Assembly (NCBI GenBank): GCA_016841005.1 | Contig: JAEORG010000217.1 | Span: 1 to 44,495 of the forward strand | DNA from: Candidatus Thorarchaeota archaeon | GTDB lineage: Archaea; Asgardarchaeota; Thorarchaeia; Thorarchaeales; Thorarchaeaceae | DNA: 44,495 bases | Direction: 5' to 3' | Shown: in pieces, positions 19,117-29,533 of the stretch | How positions within the stretch are numbered: the first letter of the stretch is position 1 | Layout of the letters: each line of letters begins with the position of its first letter | The notes under the pieces: generated by a model | Told to the model about the DNA's origin: nothing | Seen by the model: the letters and a program-made list of their open reading frames with translations, nothing else | The model's database searches: none | Made by a program: the position numbers and the translations under genes

Positions 19117-19707
19117 ATGAAGAAGATGAATCCTAAGGTTGACGAATTTCTAAGCAAAGCCAAAAAGTGGCAGGATGAATTTACGAAATTACGAAAGATC
19201 ATTCTTGACTCCGGACTGACTGAAGAATTCAAGTGGCGTAATCCTTGTTACACGTTTCAGGATAGTAACATAGTTCTAATCCATGGATTCAAGGAGTACT
19301 GTGCGCTCCTATTTTTCAAAGGTGCGTTGTTGAAGGATACAGATGGTATTCTAGTTTCACAAACAGATAATACGCAGGCGACACGTCAGATTCGATTTAC
19401 AAATGCTCAAGAAATAGATGAGATGGAACCTATCTTGAAAGCCTATATTTCAAAAGCCATTGAGGTGGAGAAAGCTGGTCTGAAAGTGGAATTCAAGAAA
19501 ACTAAAGAATATTCAATTCCTGAAGAATTTCAGACCAAATTAGATGAAGACTCAGTCTTGAAAACAGCCTTCGAAGCATTGACACCGGGACGCCAAAGAG
19601 CATATCTTCTTCATTTCTCTCAACCCAAGCAATCCAAGACTCGGGAGTCAAGGGTTGAAAAATGTATACCGAAAATTCTTAGTGGTAAGGGATTAGACGA
19701 TAGGTGA
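19117..19707 (+). CDS. YdeI/OmdA-like protein (DUF1801 plus C-terminal YdeI domain)
   Basis: A soluble 196-residue protein. The N-terminal part (about 5-115) matches the DUF1801/YdhG-like fold: KWRNPCYTF, then HGFKEYCALLFFKGALLKD, then a TRQIRF strand. The C-terminal part (about 130-190) has the YdeI signature TPGRQRAYLLHFSQPKQSKTR followed by RVEKCIPKIL, seen in bacterial bacteriocin-protection and OmpD-associated proteins. The biochemical function of the family is not established. There is no signal peptide. It is a single gene, convergent with ligA (37 bases between stops). The family is mainly bacterial, so lateral transfer is plausible but not shown. Confidence 0.82.
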   Translation: MKKMNPKVDEFLSKAKKWQDEFTKLRKIILDSGLTEEFKWRNPCYTFQDSNIVLIHGFKEYCALLFFKGALLKDTDGILVSQTDNTQATRQIRFTNAQEIDEMEPILKAYISKAIEVEKAGLKVEFKKTKEYSIPEEFQTKLDEDSVLKTAFEALTPGRQRAYLLHFSQPKQSKTRESRVEKCIPKILSGKGLDDR

Positions 19708-19744
19708 CAGACCATTCAATAAGATTTAGCTCATGACTGAATAG

Positions 19745-21823
<2,079 letters not shown>

Positions 21824-21912
21824 CTATTAGAGAGGTGATTATACTACACACTACTCTCTACCCCAAATGTGTATCTAATAGAGGCTCATATTAAGACCAC
21901 TTATCTTTAGTT

Positions 21913-24876
21913 TCAGAGATTCCTTAACTCTGTATTCATATTCACTCTACCAGCATGTATTGCCGGATAATAACATGAAATTAGAAGTACAAGTGTTTCA
22001 AGAGATAGGAAGAACGCCATTGGAATTATTGGAAATATAATAGCATTCTGGAGAATTGGAACGAATGGTGAAATTCCAAGAACGAGAATTGTCATCGTAT
22101 AACCAAAGATAATACCTAATCCAACACTTAGAATTAAGGCTGAATATACTAGACTACTAAATTCACCAAAAACCATTGTATAGATTTGATTTTCTGTTGC
22201 TCCTAACGCTCTGAAGATGGCATACTCAGGAGTGCGTTCTGTGACAGCGGAACCAAAGAACAAACTGACTGCAGCCATTGCCATCAATATACATACTATA
22301 GTTCCAACTAGCGTAATACCTTGAAGCCCTGAGATGAATTTCTGAATTTCGTGATAGATGGGATCTCTTTGTGAATAGAAGAAGGAACCATCATCTGCGT
22401 AGATGATTATTTCAGACTCTGGTAAGATATTCCAATGTGGAGTTCTAAGATTCACTCTATACCTAGAGGTTATATTCGCACAGAGGTCCTGAAAGCCAGA
22501 ATCCAAGTCTGCGTCAACAAGAAACAGGTCAACTTCATTTTCTCTGAAAATGGTGGACAGATAATTGTAATTGACAAGCATGAATCCATCTTGTAATACT
22601 TGAAATCCAAGATTAGATGCAATCGAATCATCAACTGCATCAAAGGTACTTGCATATCCAAAACCTGGAGCACTTGTCATAGTGGCTACTATTTTCACTT
22701 CGTATGATACGATGTTTAAAACCCTAATTCGAATTGTATCTCCCACTGTCTTATTTAACCGACTTGCATAAGACTCAGATACTATCACTCCATTCCTTTG
22801 ATTGTATAGAGCATGAAGTGCATCAGATGGATTCGAATTAGGAAATGTATTAGATCCAAAAGTACCAATCTCTAAATATTTGAGGGGATAGATTCCTTTT
22901 AGAAAGAACCTATCTGATTGCCAAGTAACAAGGTGGCTCAGTACAGGCGTCACATAATTGACACCCTCAAGATGTTCGATTTCATCAGACACTGATACAT
23001 TGTAAGGAACAATACAATCTAGTCGAATATCTGCGCCATATGAATATACGACATCGTTTTGAAGAGATGTCTGAAAGCTGGAACTTTCCATTAGCATCAT
23101 TGTTGCACTTGTAAGTGACAATGTCAGAATAACCATTAATGGGACGAACTTCCCTCTTCTCCTTCGAAGGCTTTGAACAACATAGAGAACCCGTTCACCA
23201 AGTCTATTTCTGATCCTTCCAATCAACGAAGAAACTGTCAACTGGACTACTCGAGAACCTAGATAAGAAGCGATTAGTAGGATAATGGCGACTGCAATAA
23301 TACCTAAGGTCCCCGAAATGCCTTGGGGAGATATTATGTAAGGAAGGACTATTGTAATGGAAAGAATAACAACGAATCCAAGAAATAGTTGTTTGAATCT
23401 AGATTCCTGAATCTTTTCCTCGGACTCACCCTTTAATGGGACTCCAACTTCATGTACGTCAATCCTACGTTCAATCTGATACAAGTAGAGCCCTGGAAGA
23501 TACATAGTTATGACTCCAGCAATCATAAGTATCATCGGAGGAACCCGAAGGGATGTAAAAAACCGAATATACTCAGACATGTTCACATTGAAGAAACCAT
23601 TTGATGAACCTAAAACTGGAGCCAGTACAACTGCTAATCCCAGACCTATAAGAAAACCAGATACAGAAAGAATGCATGCCTCCCACATTATACTTGCAGT
23701 AATCTGATTGAATGAAGCACCTTTGGAGCGAAGAACGCTTATTTCGACCTTGCGCCTCGAAAGAGATGACTCAGCTGTAAAGATTGTAATAAAAATACTC
23801 AACAGCATAACAGGAACTGCTACCAATGTAAACATCTGTCCGCGTGCATAAGTTTCCACTAGGGTTGTTATATCTGAAATCGTGGTAGCTCCAATAACAT
23901 TCAATCTGGAAAACTTCTCCTCCAACACTTCTTTGACTGAAAGTAGATTTTCTTCAATTTCCTGACTTCCCGCCTCAAGCAGCTCAACTATTGAAGCACG
24001 AAAGAGTGCCTTTGGATTAAAGAATCCCTCATGTGCCATTAGGTCTAAATCAGAATCATCAAACTCTTCATCGAGAATCATAACTGAATCTTCTAATCCA
24101 AGTACTGATTCCATATCGTTCATATGTTCTGGCCAAGGATCAGGTCTCAGAATTGCTGGAAATGCCTGTGCAGTAAGAGTTGACAAAGATTTTAGTTTGT
24201 AAATTCCAGCTATTGTGAGGTTGGTCAGACTTTTTACTTCTGTGTTTGACCATGTTGCAACTGATGGATTACCAAATCTATCAGTTGGTTGATTGAGCAG
24301 GACATCAACACCAACTATCATACCAGGTTTTAGAATAAGCCCATATGTTCTTGAAGCATGGTATACTAATCGTTCGGATATCAGGACCTGCCCTGCGTCT
24401 AAATGAGAAACACCATCCCACACAAACTCTCCTTTTATTCGGCTTAACTTCTCATTTGTTATTGCGATAGTTCTAAAATCGTTATATCGATAAGCAGGCA
24501 TAGGTGTTGAAGGCGAGTACCATAGCCATGTCGGAAGTGTCGCATTTGTAAGTATACCCGCTGTTGTCTGATAGAAATCAATTTCCTCTATGAAGTTAAA
24601 CTCATCAGCTCTTGTTGAAACATCAATCAATTGATCTACATCACTTTGTGTAGATGCAAGTAGTTGGTATGAATTTCTATTGAAATGGTCTTCGATCACG
24701 AGATATGCAGATGTGTTACTCCAAGCAAAGACAGTAGTTGGAAGTGCAACATTTAATGCTAGAAAGAATACTATCCCAACATTTCGAATCCACTGCTGGC
24801 GAAGTGATGTGATAGAATAAAGAAATGACCAACTTCTGTTTGAAGGTTGTTTCATTTCTATGCCCATCCAAATCAC
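21913..24876 (-). CDS. Large FtsX/MacB-type membrane permease with two FtsX domains
   Basis: A 987-residue polytopic protein of the ABC3 (FtsX/MacB/LolE) type. An N-terminal helix (about 36-55) leads to a first extracytoplasmic domain (56-340), then an FtsX domain (about 352-475) with the typical RRKVEISVLRSKGAS segment. Two or three more helices (495-560) follow, a second exodomain (about 590-845) and a second FtsX domain (about 855-980) with TPEYAIFRALGATENQI. The duplicated layout matches the class without its own ATPase domain. A separate LolD/MacB-type ATPase would be expected, but none is in the window. The start may be GTG 24876, ATG 24867 or ATG 24855. Lipoprotein or surface-protein handling is possible; the substrate is unknown. 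Confidence 0.88.
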   Translation of the reverse strand: MIWMGIEMKQPSNRSWSFLYSITSLRQQWIRNVGIVFFLALNVALPTTVFAWSNTSAYLVIEDHFNRNSYQLLASTQSDVDQLIDVSTRADEFNFIEEIDFYQTTAGILTNATLPTWLWYSPSTPMPAYRYNDFRTIAITNEKLSRIKGEFVWDGVSHLDAGQVLISERLVYHASRTYGLILKPGMIVGVDVLLNQPTDRFGNPSVATWSNTEVKSLTNLTIAGIYKLKSLSTLTAQAFPAILRPDPWPEHMNDMESVLGLEDSVMILDEEFDDSDLDLMAHEGFFNPKALFRASIVELLEAGSQEIEENLLSVKEVLEEKFSRLNVIGATTISDITTLVETYARGQMFTLVAVPVMLLSIFITIFTAESSLSRRKVEISVLRSKGASFNQITASIMWEACILSVSGFLIGLGLAVVLAPVLGSSNGFFNVNMSEYIRFFTSLRVPPMILMIAGVITMYLPGLYLYQIERRIDVHEVGVPLKGESEEKIQESRFKQLFLGFVVILSITIVLPYIISPQGISGTLGIIAVAIILLIASYLGSRVVQLTVSSLIGRIRNRLGERVLYVVQSLRRRRGKFVPLMVILTLSLTSATMMLMESSSFQTSLQNDVVYSYGADIRLDCIVPYNVSVSDEIEHLEGVNYVTPVLSHLVTWQSDRFFLKGIYPLKYLEIGTFGSNTFPNSNPSDALHALYNQRNGVIVSESYASRLNKTVGDTIRIRVLNIVSYEVKIVATMTSAPGFGYASTFDAVDDSIASNLGFQVLQDGFMLVNYNYLSTIFRENEVDLFLVDADLDSGFQDLCANITSRYRVNLRTPHWNILPESEIIIYADDGSFFYSQRDPIYHEIQKFISGLQGITLVGTIVCILMAMAAVSLFFGSAVTERTPEYAIFRALGATENQIYTMVFGEFSSLVYSALILSVGLGIIFGYTMTILVLGISPFVPILQNAIIFPIIPMAFFLSLETLVLLISCYYPAIHAGRVNMNTELRNL

Positions 24877-24918
24877 ACCATATTGTATACGAGATTTCTA
24901 TCGATATTTAGATACATC

Positions 24919-25785
24919 CTATCGAGCAAATGATTCTAATGAATCAATCTTTGTTCTTATCACTGCCACCGGCATGGCTTTCGCATTTGTAGATTTCCCC
25001 CAATTACCCAGTTGGTCAGCAGCTATAACTCCTGCTTCACTGCCTGTTTTCTCAATGAACAGCTCCATCGCCATATCTGTAGCTTTCTGTACATTCACAC
25101 CTTCTTCGAGTAATCTGACAACCTCCCGACTCAACATTACTCTCATTATATGCTCTCCATAACCAGTCGCAGATGCGACTCCAGTTTCATTTGCATACGC
25201 ACCAGAGCCAAAGACAGGAGAATCACCGACTCTGCCCACAGCTTTATCCTTTACACCTCCAGTAGATGATGTTGATGCCATTCGGCCTTTTTCATCAACA
25301 ACTATGCAACCTACAGTATCAGAGGAATCAAGAAGCAGAGGCGCTCTAATTACTCCGTTATCGATTTCCTCACGATATCCTTCAGCAATCATTTTGGCGT
25401 AATATTTCGTTGCCCCATCACCAACAATCATCGAGTAATCTGTCTTCTCCATAATGTATCGAGCCAAAGATATGGGGTTTTGTACATTCTTTACTGATGC
25501 AACTGAACCAAATGACAATGATGGCCCATCACAAATCATTGCATCTAATTCTTGCTCATCATCCTCATTTCTTGTTGCTCCGCAACCAGCATTTAGCTGT
25601 CCGCAGCTCTCCATGTATAATGTACACATCTCTGCTGCGTCAAGTACCGACCCTCCGGAGAGGAGCGCTCCGAATCCTTTCTTGGCTGCAATTTCAACTT
25701 GCTCAATCCCAATTGGTATCCGATCATCTTTCCAAGAACCTGCGCCACCATGAACAACAATTAGAGGGAGTCCCATTTTCATCAC
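24919..25785 (-). CDS. Isoaspartyl peptidase / type-2 L-asparaginase (Ntn hydrolase)
   Basis: A 288-residue N-terminal-nucleophile hydrolase that removes isoaspartyl residues from peptides and may hydrolyse asparagine. It starts with VVHGGAGSW, the family opening. The autocleavage site is Asp156-Thr157 (SDTVGCIVVD); Thr157 would become the catalytic N-terminus of the beta subunit. STSSTGG and GRVGDSPVFGSGAYA follow and form the substrate pocket, then SATGYGEHIMR. All expected motifs are present, so it should be active after self-cleavage. It is cytoplasmic. The start is GTG 25785 or one of two ATGs just inside (25782, 25776). It ends 42 bases before the FtsX gene on the same strand. Confidence 0.93.
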   Translation of the reverse strand: MMKMGLPLIVVHGGAGSWKDDRIPIGIEQVEIAAKKGFGALLSGGSVLDAAEMCTLYMESCGQLNAGCGATRNEDDEQELDAMICDGPSLSFGSVASVKNVQNPISLARYIMEKTDYSMIVGDGATKYYAKMIAEGYREEIDNGVIRAPLLLDSSDTVGCIVVDEKGRMASTSSTGGVKDKAVGRVGDSPVFGSGAYANETGVASATGYGEHIMRVMLSREVVRLLEEGVNVQKATDMAMELFIEKTGSEAGVIAADQLGNWGKSTNAKAMPVAVIRTKIDSLESFAR

Positions 25786-25891
25786 ACACTACTCGCGATT
25801 TGACGGTGCTTGATATCTTTACCCCTTTCATTGCTTCAATCTTGGCACTTTATATTCAATCCTTCTCCTGCCCCACCAGGATTTGGACGAG

Positions 25892-27085
25892 ATGGGTCAT
25901 AAGAACAGGTTTCACATTATCTTGTTTCTATGGATGATTCTCTTTCCTGTGCTAACTTCATCTTCTTCAGCGAAACAAAGTTGTGCATGTGTATGGCCTA
26001 TTCCTGATTGGCCGTTATCCACTCCTGATGAACAACAAATGAATGAAGAATTCCTGGAAGATATGCTTAATTATTTCGAGGAGAACACTATCAGCATTAA
26101 TTCAGTTATCGTGACTCGATATGGTCAAATTGTACTAGAGCAATACTATGACTTCTTTGATGAAAACACATCGATGAATATCTTCTCCTGTACAAAGACG
26201 ATTACATCAACACTGATAGGTATCGCAATAGATCATGGCTTTATCGATAACACAAGTGTCCGTGTTCTTGATTTCTTTCCTGATAGAGAAATTGAAAATA
26301 TGAATCAATGGAAAGAAGAGTTGACACTATACGACTTGCTGACAATGCAAGCTGGATTCGAGTGGGATGACAATTCAGATGCTGGGAATAGTAACTACAA
26401 TCTGATGATTCGCACAAATGATTGGGTTCAATATGTCCTTGACCAACCTATCACGATACCCCCTGGCACTTCCTTCAATTACAATTCTGGTGCGTCTCTT
26501 TTACTATCAGCAATCTTGCAAAATGCCACTGGCATGACTTCAGAGGATTTTGCATGGGAATATCTGCTGACTCCTCTGGGGATTGAAAATTTCCATTGGA
26601 GGGAGAGTCCACAGGGAATTTCAATTGGCGGTAACACTGCGATGTTACGTCCGAGGGATATGGCTCGAATTGGTTATCTTTACCTAATGAATGGGACATG
26701 GAACAATAATGTTGTTGTGTCAAAAGAATGGATTTTAGATGCATCATCCACTCATACATTGGTGGGTGGTGGAGTAGGATATGGATACCAGATATGGACT
26801 CGCGATGGATTGGGTTCCTTCTCTGCTAGAGGATATGCAGGGCAGTATATCTTTGTAGTTCCTAAATATTCGTTGGTTGTTGTCTTTACTGCAACATCCG
26901 GATGGCCAAATACATCAATAGAAGATTGGATTATTCCATCTATCGAGCAATACGGAGCTGAGAGTACTACTACTCAAGACCATGCCCTAGAGTACGTATC
27001 TATTGCAGTAGTAATGATTGCCATCCCGACTCTCATAATAGGAACTATCTATATTCAGAGGAAGAGAAACCTAGTCACTGCATAA
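25892..27085 (+). CDS. Exported beta-lactamase-family serine hydrolase with C-terminal anchor
   Basis: A 397-residue protein of the class C beta-lactamase / DD-peptidase-like family. A signal peptide occupies about residues 1-28. The SxxK motif is SCTK (Ser99 nucleophile, Lys102). The second motif is YNS (Tyr197) rather than the classical YxN; this variant occurs in the esterase and 6-aminohexanoate-hydrolase-like branches. The C-terminal part has GYGYQIW and a GYAGQYIFVVP stretch in the position of the KTG motif. A membrane helix (about 365-385) and a basic tail (QRKRN) place the catalytic domain outside. ATG 25892 was chosen over TTG 25883. The substrate is unknown; esterase or peptidase are both possible. 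Its stop is 4 bases from the convergent PLP-enzyme gene. Confidence 0.88.
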   Translation: MGHKNRFHIILFLWMILFPVLTSSSSAKQSCACVWPIPDWPLSTPDEQQMNEEFLEDMLNYFEENTISINSVIVTRYGQIVLEQYYDFFDENTSMNIFSCTKTITSTLIGIAIDHGFIDNTSVRVLDFFPDREIENMNQWKEELTLYDLLTMQAGFEWDDNSDAGNSNYNLMIRTNDWVQYVLDQPITIPPGTSFNYNSGASLLLSAILQNATGMTSEDFAWEYLLTPLGIENFHWRESPQGISIGGNTAMLRPRDMARIGYLYLMNGTWNNNVVVSKEWILDASSTHTLVGGGVGYGYQIWTRDGLGSFSARGYAGQYIFVVPKYSLVVVFTATSGWPNTSIEDWIIPSIEQYGAESTTTQDHALEYVSIAVVMIAIPTLIIGTIYIQRKRNLVTA

Positions 27086-27089
27086 TTTC

Positions 27090-28277
27090 CTATCCAATTG
27101 CTTTGTTTAAGGCGTATTTGATATCTTGTAAAAGATCTTCAGGGTCTTCAATCCCAACAGATAATCGGACAGTGGATTTGCTGATGTTCATCTCTTCCAA
27201 TTCATTCTCAGGAATTCCATAATGTGTGGTTAATGCTGGTATGCTTGCCAAGCTCTCGACACCTCCCAAAGATACTGCATTTAGAAAAAGCTCAAGAGAG
27301 TCCACGAAATTTTTTGTTGTTTCCAAATCACCATCTACGTCAATCGCTAAAATGCCACCAAATCCTGTCATTTGACTCTTGGCAATTGAGTGTCCCGGAT
27401 GTGTTGGTAATCCAGGATAATGTACACGAGAAATTCTTGAATCTTGACTTAGTTTGTCTGCAAGGAAAAGTGCATTGAAATTATGCCATACCATTCTAGC
27501 GTTTAGTGTTTTTATTCCTCTGTCTAAAAGAAATGAAGCGAAAGGATCAATTGTTCCACCTAATAACTTGGCCGCCTTTCGAACACTTTGCATGTGCAAA
27601 GATGAACCAGATACAGTACCTGCAATTATATCACTATGCCCTCCTAGATACTTTGTTGCACTATGGATAACAATATCTATGCCTATCTCGTGAGGTCTCT
27701 GATTTATTGGAGATGCGAAGGTATTATCTATGACACTAAGTGTACCAACTGATTGAGCCGCATCAGCAACCTTCTTGATATCAATAATTCTAAGAGCTGG
27801 ATTTGTTGGTGTTTCAAAATAACACATCTGATACTCTCTACCATAATCTCGTACGCAATCAGCAAATTCATCCAAAGGAGCAAAATGAACCTCAATTCCG
27901 TAGGCTGGTAAAATCTCTTTGAAAAGGTGTACAGTACCACCGTAGATTGAATCGCTTGAAAGAATTCTATCTCCCTGTTTTAGAAATCCAAAAATAGTAG
28001 AAGAAATAGCTGCCATCCCAGATGATAATGCTATTGTATCATCTGTATTTTCAAGAGCACTGATTTTCTCCTCAGCCGATTTTGTGGTTGGGTTACTCCA
28101 TCGAGTGTATACATGCTTCTCGGACTCTCCTCTGACAGCTCGGAGCATCTCATCTTGGTTCTCAAAGATAAATGTGGAAGTTTGAACCACGGGCTCTACT
28201 ACAGGTCCTGCTCTCGCTTTGTGTATACCCTGAACACTGCGAGTTGACAGACCTCTCTTACGACGTATCATCATCAT
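27090..28277 (-). CDS. Cystathionine gamma-synthase / gamma-lyase family PLP enzyme
   Basis: A cytoplasmic trans-sulfuration enzyme of the Cys/Met metabolism family with 395 residues. Family marks in order are STRSVQGI and PVVQTSTF at the N-terminus, YTRWSNPT (Tyr57 and Arg59, phosphate binding from the neighbouring subunit), SSGMAAIS, DSIYGGT, ETPTNP, VIDNTFASP, and the PLP lysine in SATKYLGGH (Lys209). The C-terminus has the substrate motif SLGGVESL and RLSVGIEDPEDL. The reaction could be cystathionine gamma-synthase, gamma-lyase or methionine gamma-lyase, which cannot be separated by eye. The ribosome site GGAG is 8 bases before the first of three ATGs. It diverges from an Lrp-type regulator, a pairing often seen for amino-acid metabolism genes. 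Confidence 0.94.
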   Translation of the reverse strand: MMMIRRKRGLSTRSVQGIHKARAGPVVEPVVQTSTFIFENQDEMLRAVRGESEKHVYTRWSNPTTKSAEEKISALENTDDTIALSSGMAAISSTIFGFLKQGDRILSSDSIYGGTVHLFKEILPAYGIEVHFAPLDEFADCVRDYGREYQMCYFETPTNPALRIIDIKKVADAAQSVGTLSVIDNTFASPINQRPHEIGIDIVIHSATKYLGGHSDIIAGTVSGSSLHMQSVRKAAKLLGGTIDPFASFLLDRGIKTLNARMVWHNFNALFLADKLSQDSRISRVHYPGLPTHPGHSIAKSQMTGFGGILAIDVDGDLETTKNFVDSLELFLNAVSLGGVESLASIPALTTHYGIPENELEEMNISKSTVRLSVGIEDPEDLLQDIKYALNKAIG

Positions 28278-28486
28278 CAGTTAGCTCCAATAGTACTATT
28301 CCAAACGAAGGGTGTAAATAATCTCATTGGATATGACATAATAGCACGTAGCGGAGACCTAATGATTATAATATGATTTCTACGCTGCAATCGCAATAAA
28401 ATATTGGAGAGAGAGATACCTAAATCCAAGAGATGGTGTTATCGAAGGAGGTAATGGTTCATTCTCCAGTTGAGGTGTGTCATTTA
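28278..28486. promoter_or_regulatory. Divergent promoter region between PLP enzyme and Lrp-like gene
   Basis: An intergenic stretch serving two divergent genes. On the plus strand an AT-rich TTATAATATG near 28367 is a candidate TATA element for the regulator gene. On the minus strand a TTATTTA near 28315 is a candidate for the PLP-enzyme gene. No clear inverted operator was found. Both assignments are by eye and weak. Confidence 0.3.
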
Positions 28487-29395
28487 ATGGATGATACTGA
28501 TAGACGCATCCTTCAGGAGCTTCAGAGGAATTGCCGTGTTTCATATGAGTACCTCTCGCGAGAGTTGGGAATTACTGGTAACTCAGTGAAAAGGAGAGTA
28601 AAGAAGCTCATCGATGAAGGTGTAATTGATAGTTTTGTCCTAAGATTGAGTTTTGCAATGGTTGGAGCAGAACCTATGCTGACACTGGTCGAACTTGATG
28701 GTACTCAGAATGATGAAGAGATAATTGAGAAAATTGGTCATCATCCCTTCGTAAATAGAGTTGGATTCGATTCTCACGGATGGTTAGTTGTCTGGGTTGA
28801 ATACGTGGGTGTGGAGGGACTTTCTGAGATTAGCTCGTTTATCCGTGGACTTGAAGGAGTACGCGAAGTCGAACTTAATCCATTACCTCCAAATAATAGA
28901 GGTAAGAAGATTGAATTCTCAAACACTCAGCTACGTGTACTGAAAGTCCTCAGAAAAGATCCTAGGATGCCAGTTTCACAGATTGCCAAAGAAGCAGGAA
29001 TCACAACCAAACGAGCAAGAAGAGTAGTGAGAGAACTTGAGGAAAGCGAAGCTGTATGGTTTAGCGCAAATGTAAATGTCAATGCTGGCTCAAGTACTAG
29101 ATTTGTACTCCGTCTTTCTTGGGATGAGAAGAAGATTAGTTCTAAAGACATTGAGAAATATGCTCGAGAGAAATATCCTCACATGTATGAGGGGGCTCAT
29201 GTTTCAGCCTCAAATCCCAGGATGTTCGCAATGTTTACTGCTGATCACATTCGAATTGCAGAGAGTGTCGCAAGAGACCTTCAAAAACTTCCTTCAGTTG
29301 ACCATGAAATAACCGTGATTCCATACCCAGCTCGTCTGTATGAAGGTATAAGAGAATCTTCACTGGCAGACCTGATTGAGAAAGCAAAAGTCTGA
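28487..29395 (+). CDS. Lrp/AsnC-type transcription regulator with duplicated HTH and RAM-like domains
   Basis: A DNA-binding regulator of about 302 residues. It contains two successive Lrp-like modules. The first helix-turn-helix is DDTDRRILQEL followed by YLSRELGITGNSVKRRV. A RAM/ACT-like beta domain follows. A second helix-turn-helix (NTQLRVLKVL, then IAKEAGITTKRARRVV) begins near residue 145, and a second RAM-like domain ends the protein. Typical Lrp has one copy of each in about 150 residues, so this is an internal duplication. The ATG at 28487 was chosen because MDDTDRRIL is the standard family opening and GAGGTG lies 9 bases upstream; ATG 28454 and 28433 are alternatives. Divergence from the PLP enzyme suggests a role in amino-acid or sulfur metabolism; this is inference. 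Confidence 0.85.
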   Translation: MDDTDRRILQELQRNCRVSYEYLSRELGITGNSVKRRVKKLIDEGVIDSFVLRLSFAMVGAEPMLTLVELDGTQNDEEIIEKIGHHPFVNRVGFDSHGWLVVWVEYVGVEGLSEISSFIRGLEGVREVELNPLPPNNRGKKIEFSNTQLRVLKVLRKDPRMPVSQIAKEAGITTKRARRVVRELEESEAVWFSANVNVNAGSSTRFVLRLSWDEKKISSKDIEKYAREKYPHMYEGAHVSASNPRMFAMFTADHIRIAESVARDLQKLPSVDHEITVIPYPARLYEGIRESSLADLIEKAKV

Positions 29396-29533
29396 ATGTG
29401 CCTAAATTAACATAGACACAGATTCGGACAACTTATAGGAAAACAGTGGTCTATTGTAATGTGGTAATTCTGTTAGGTGGACTTGTGGCATTTCATATCT
29501 GCAGTTACTCAAGTTTGTAGGGTTCGACTGAAG

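Noticed and set aside
25850..25882. A TTCAATCC...CCCCACCA string that looks like the 3' end of a tRNA
   Set aside because: No pairing T-stem and no matching acceptor 5' strand (GGGGC-type) in the preceding 90 bases; the resemblance is accidental.
25892..27085. Reading the serine hydrolase as a true beta-lactamase resistance gene
   Set aside because: SxxK is present but the YxN and KTG motifs are altered; the family is broad and mostly esterases or peptidases.
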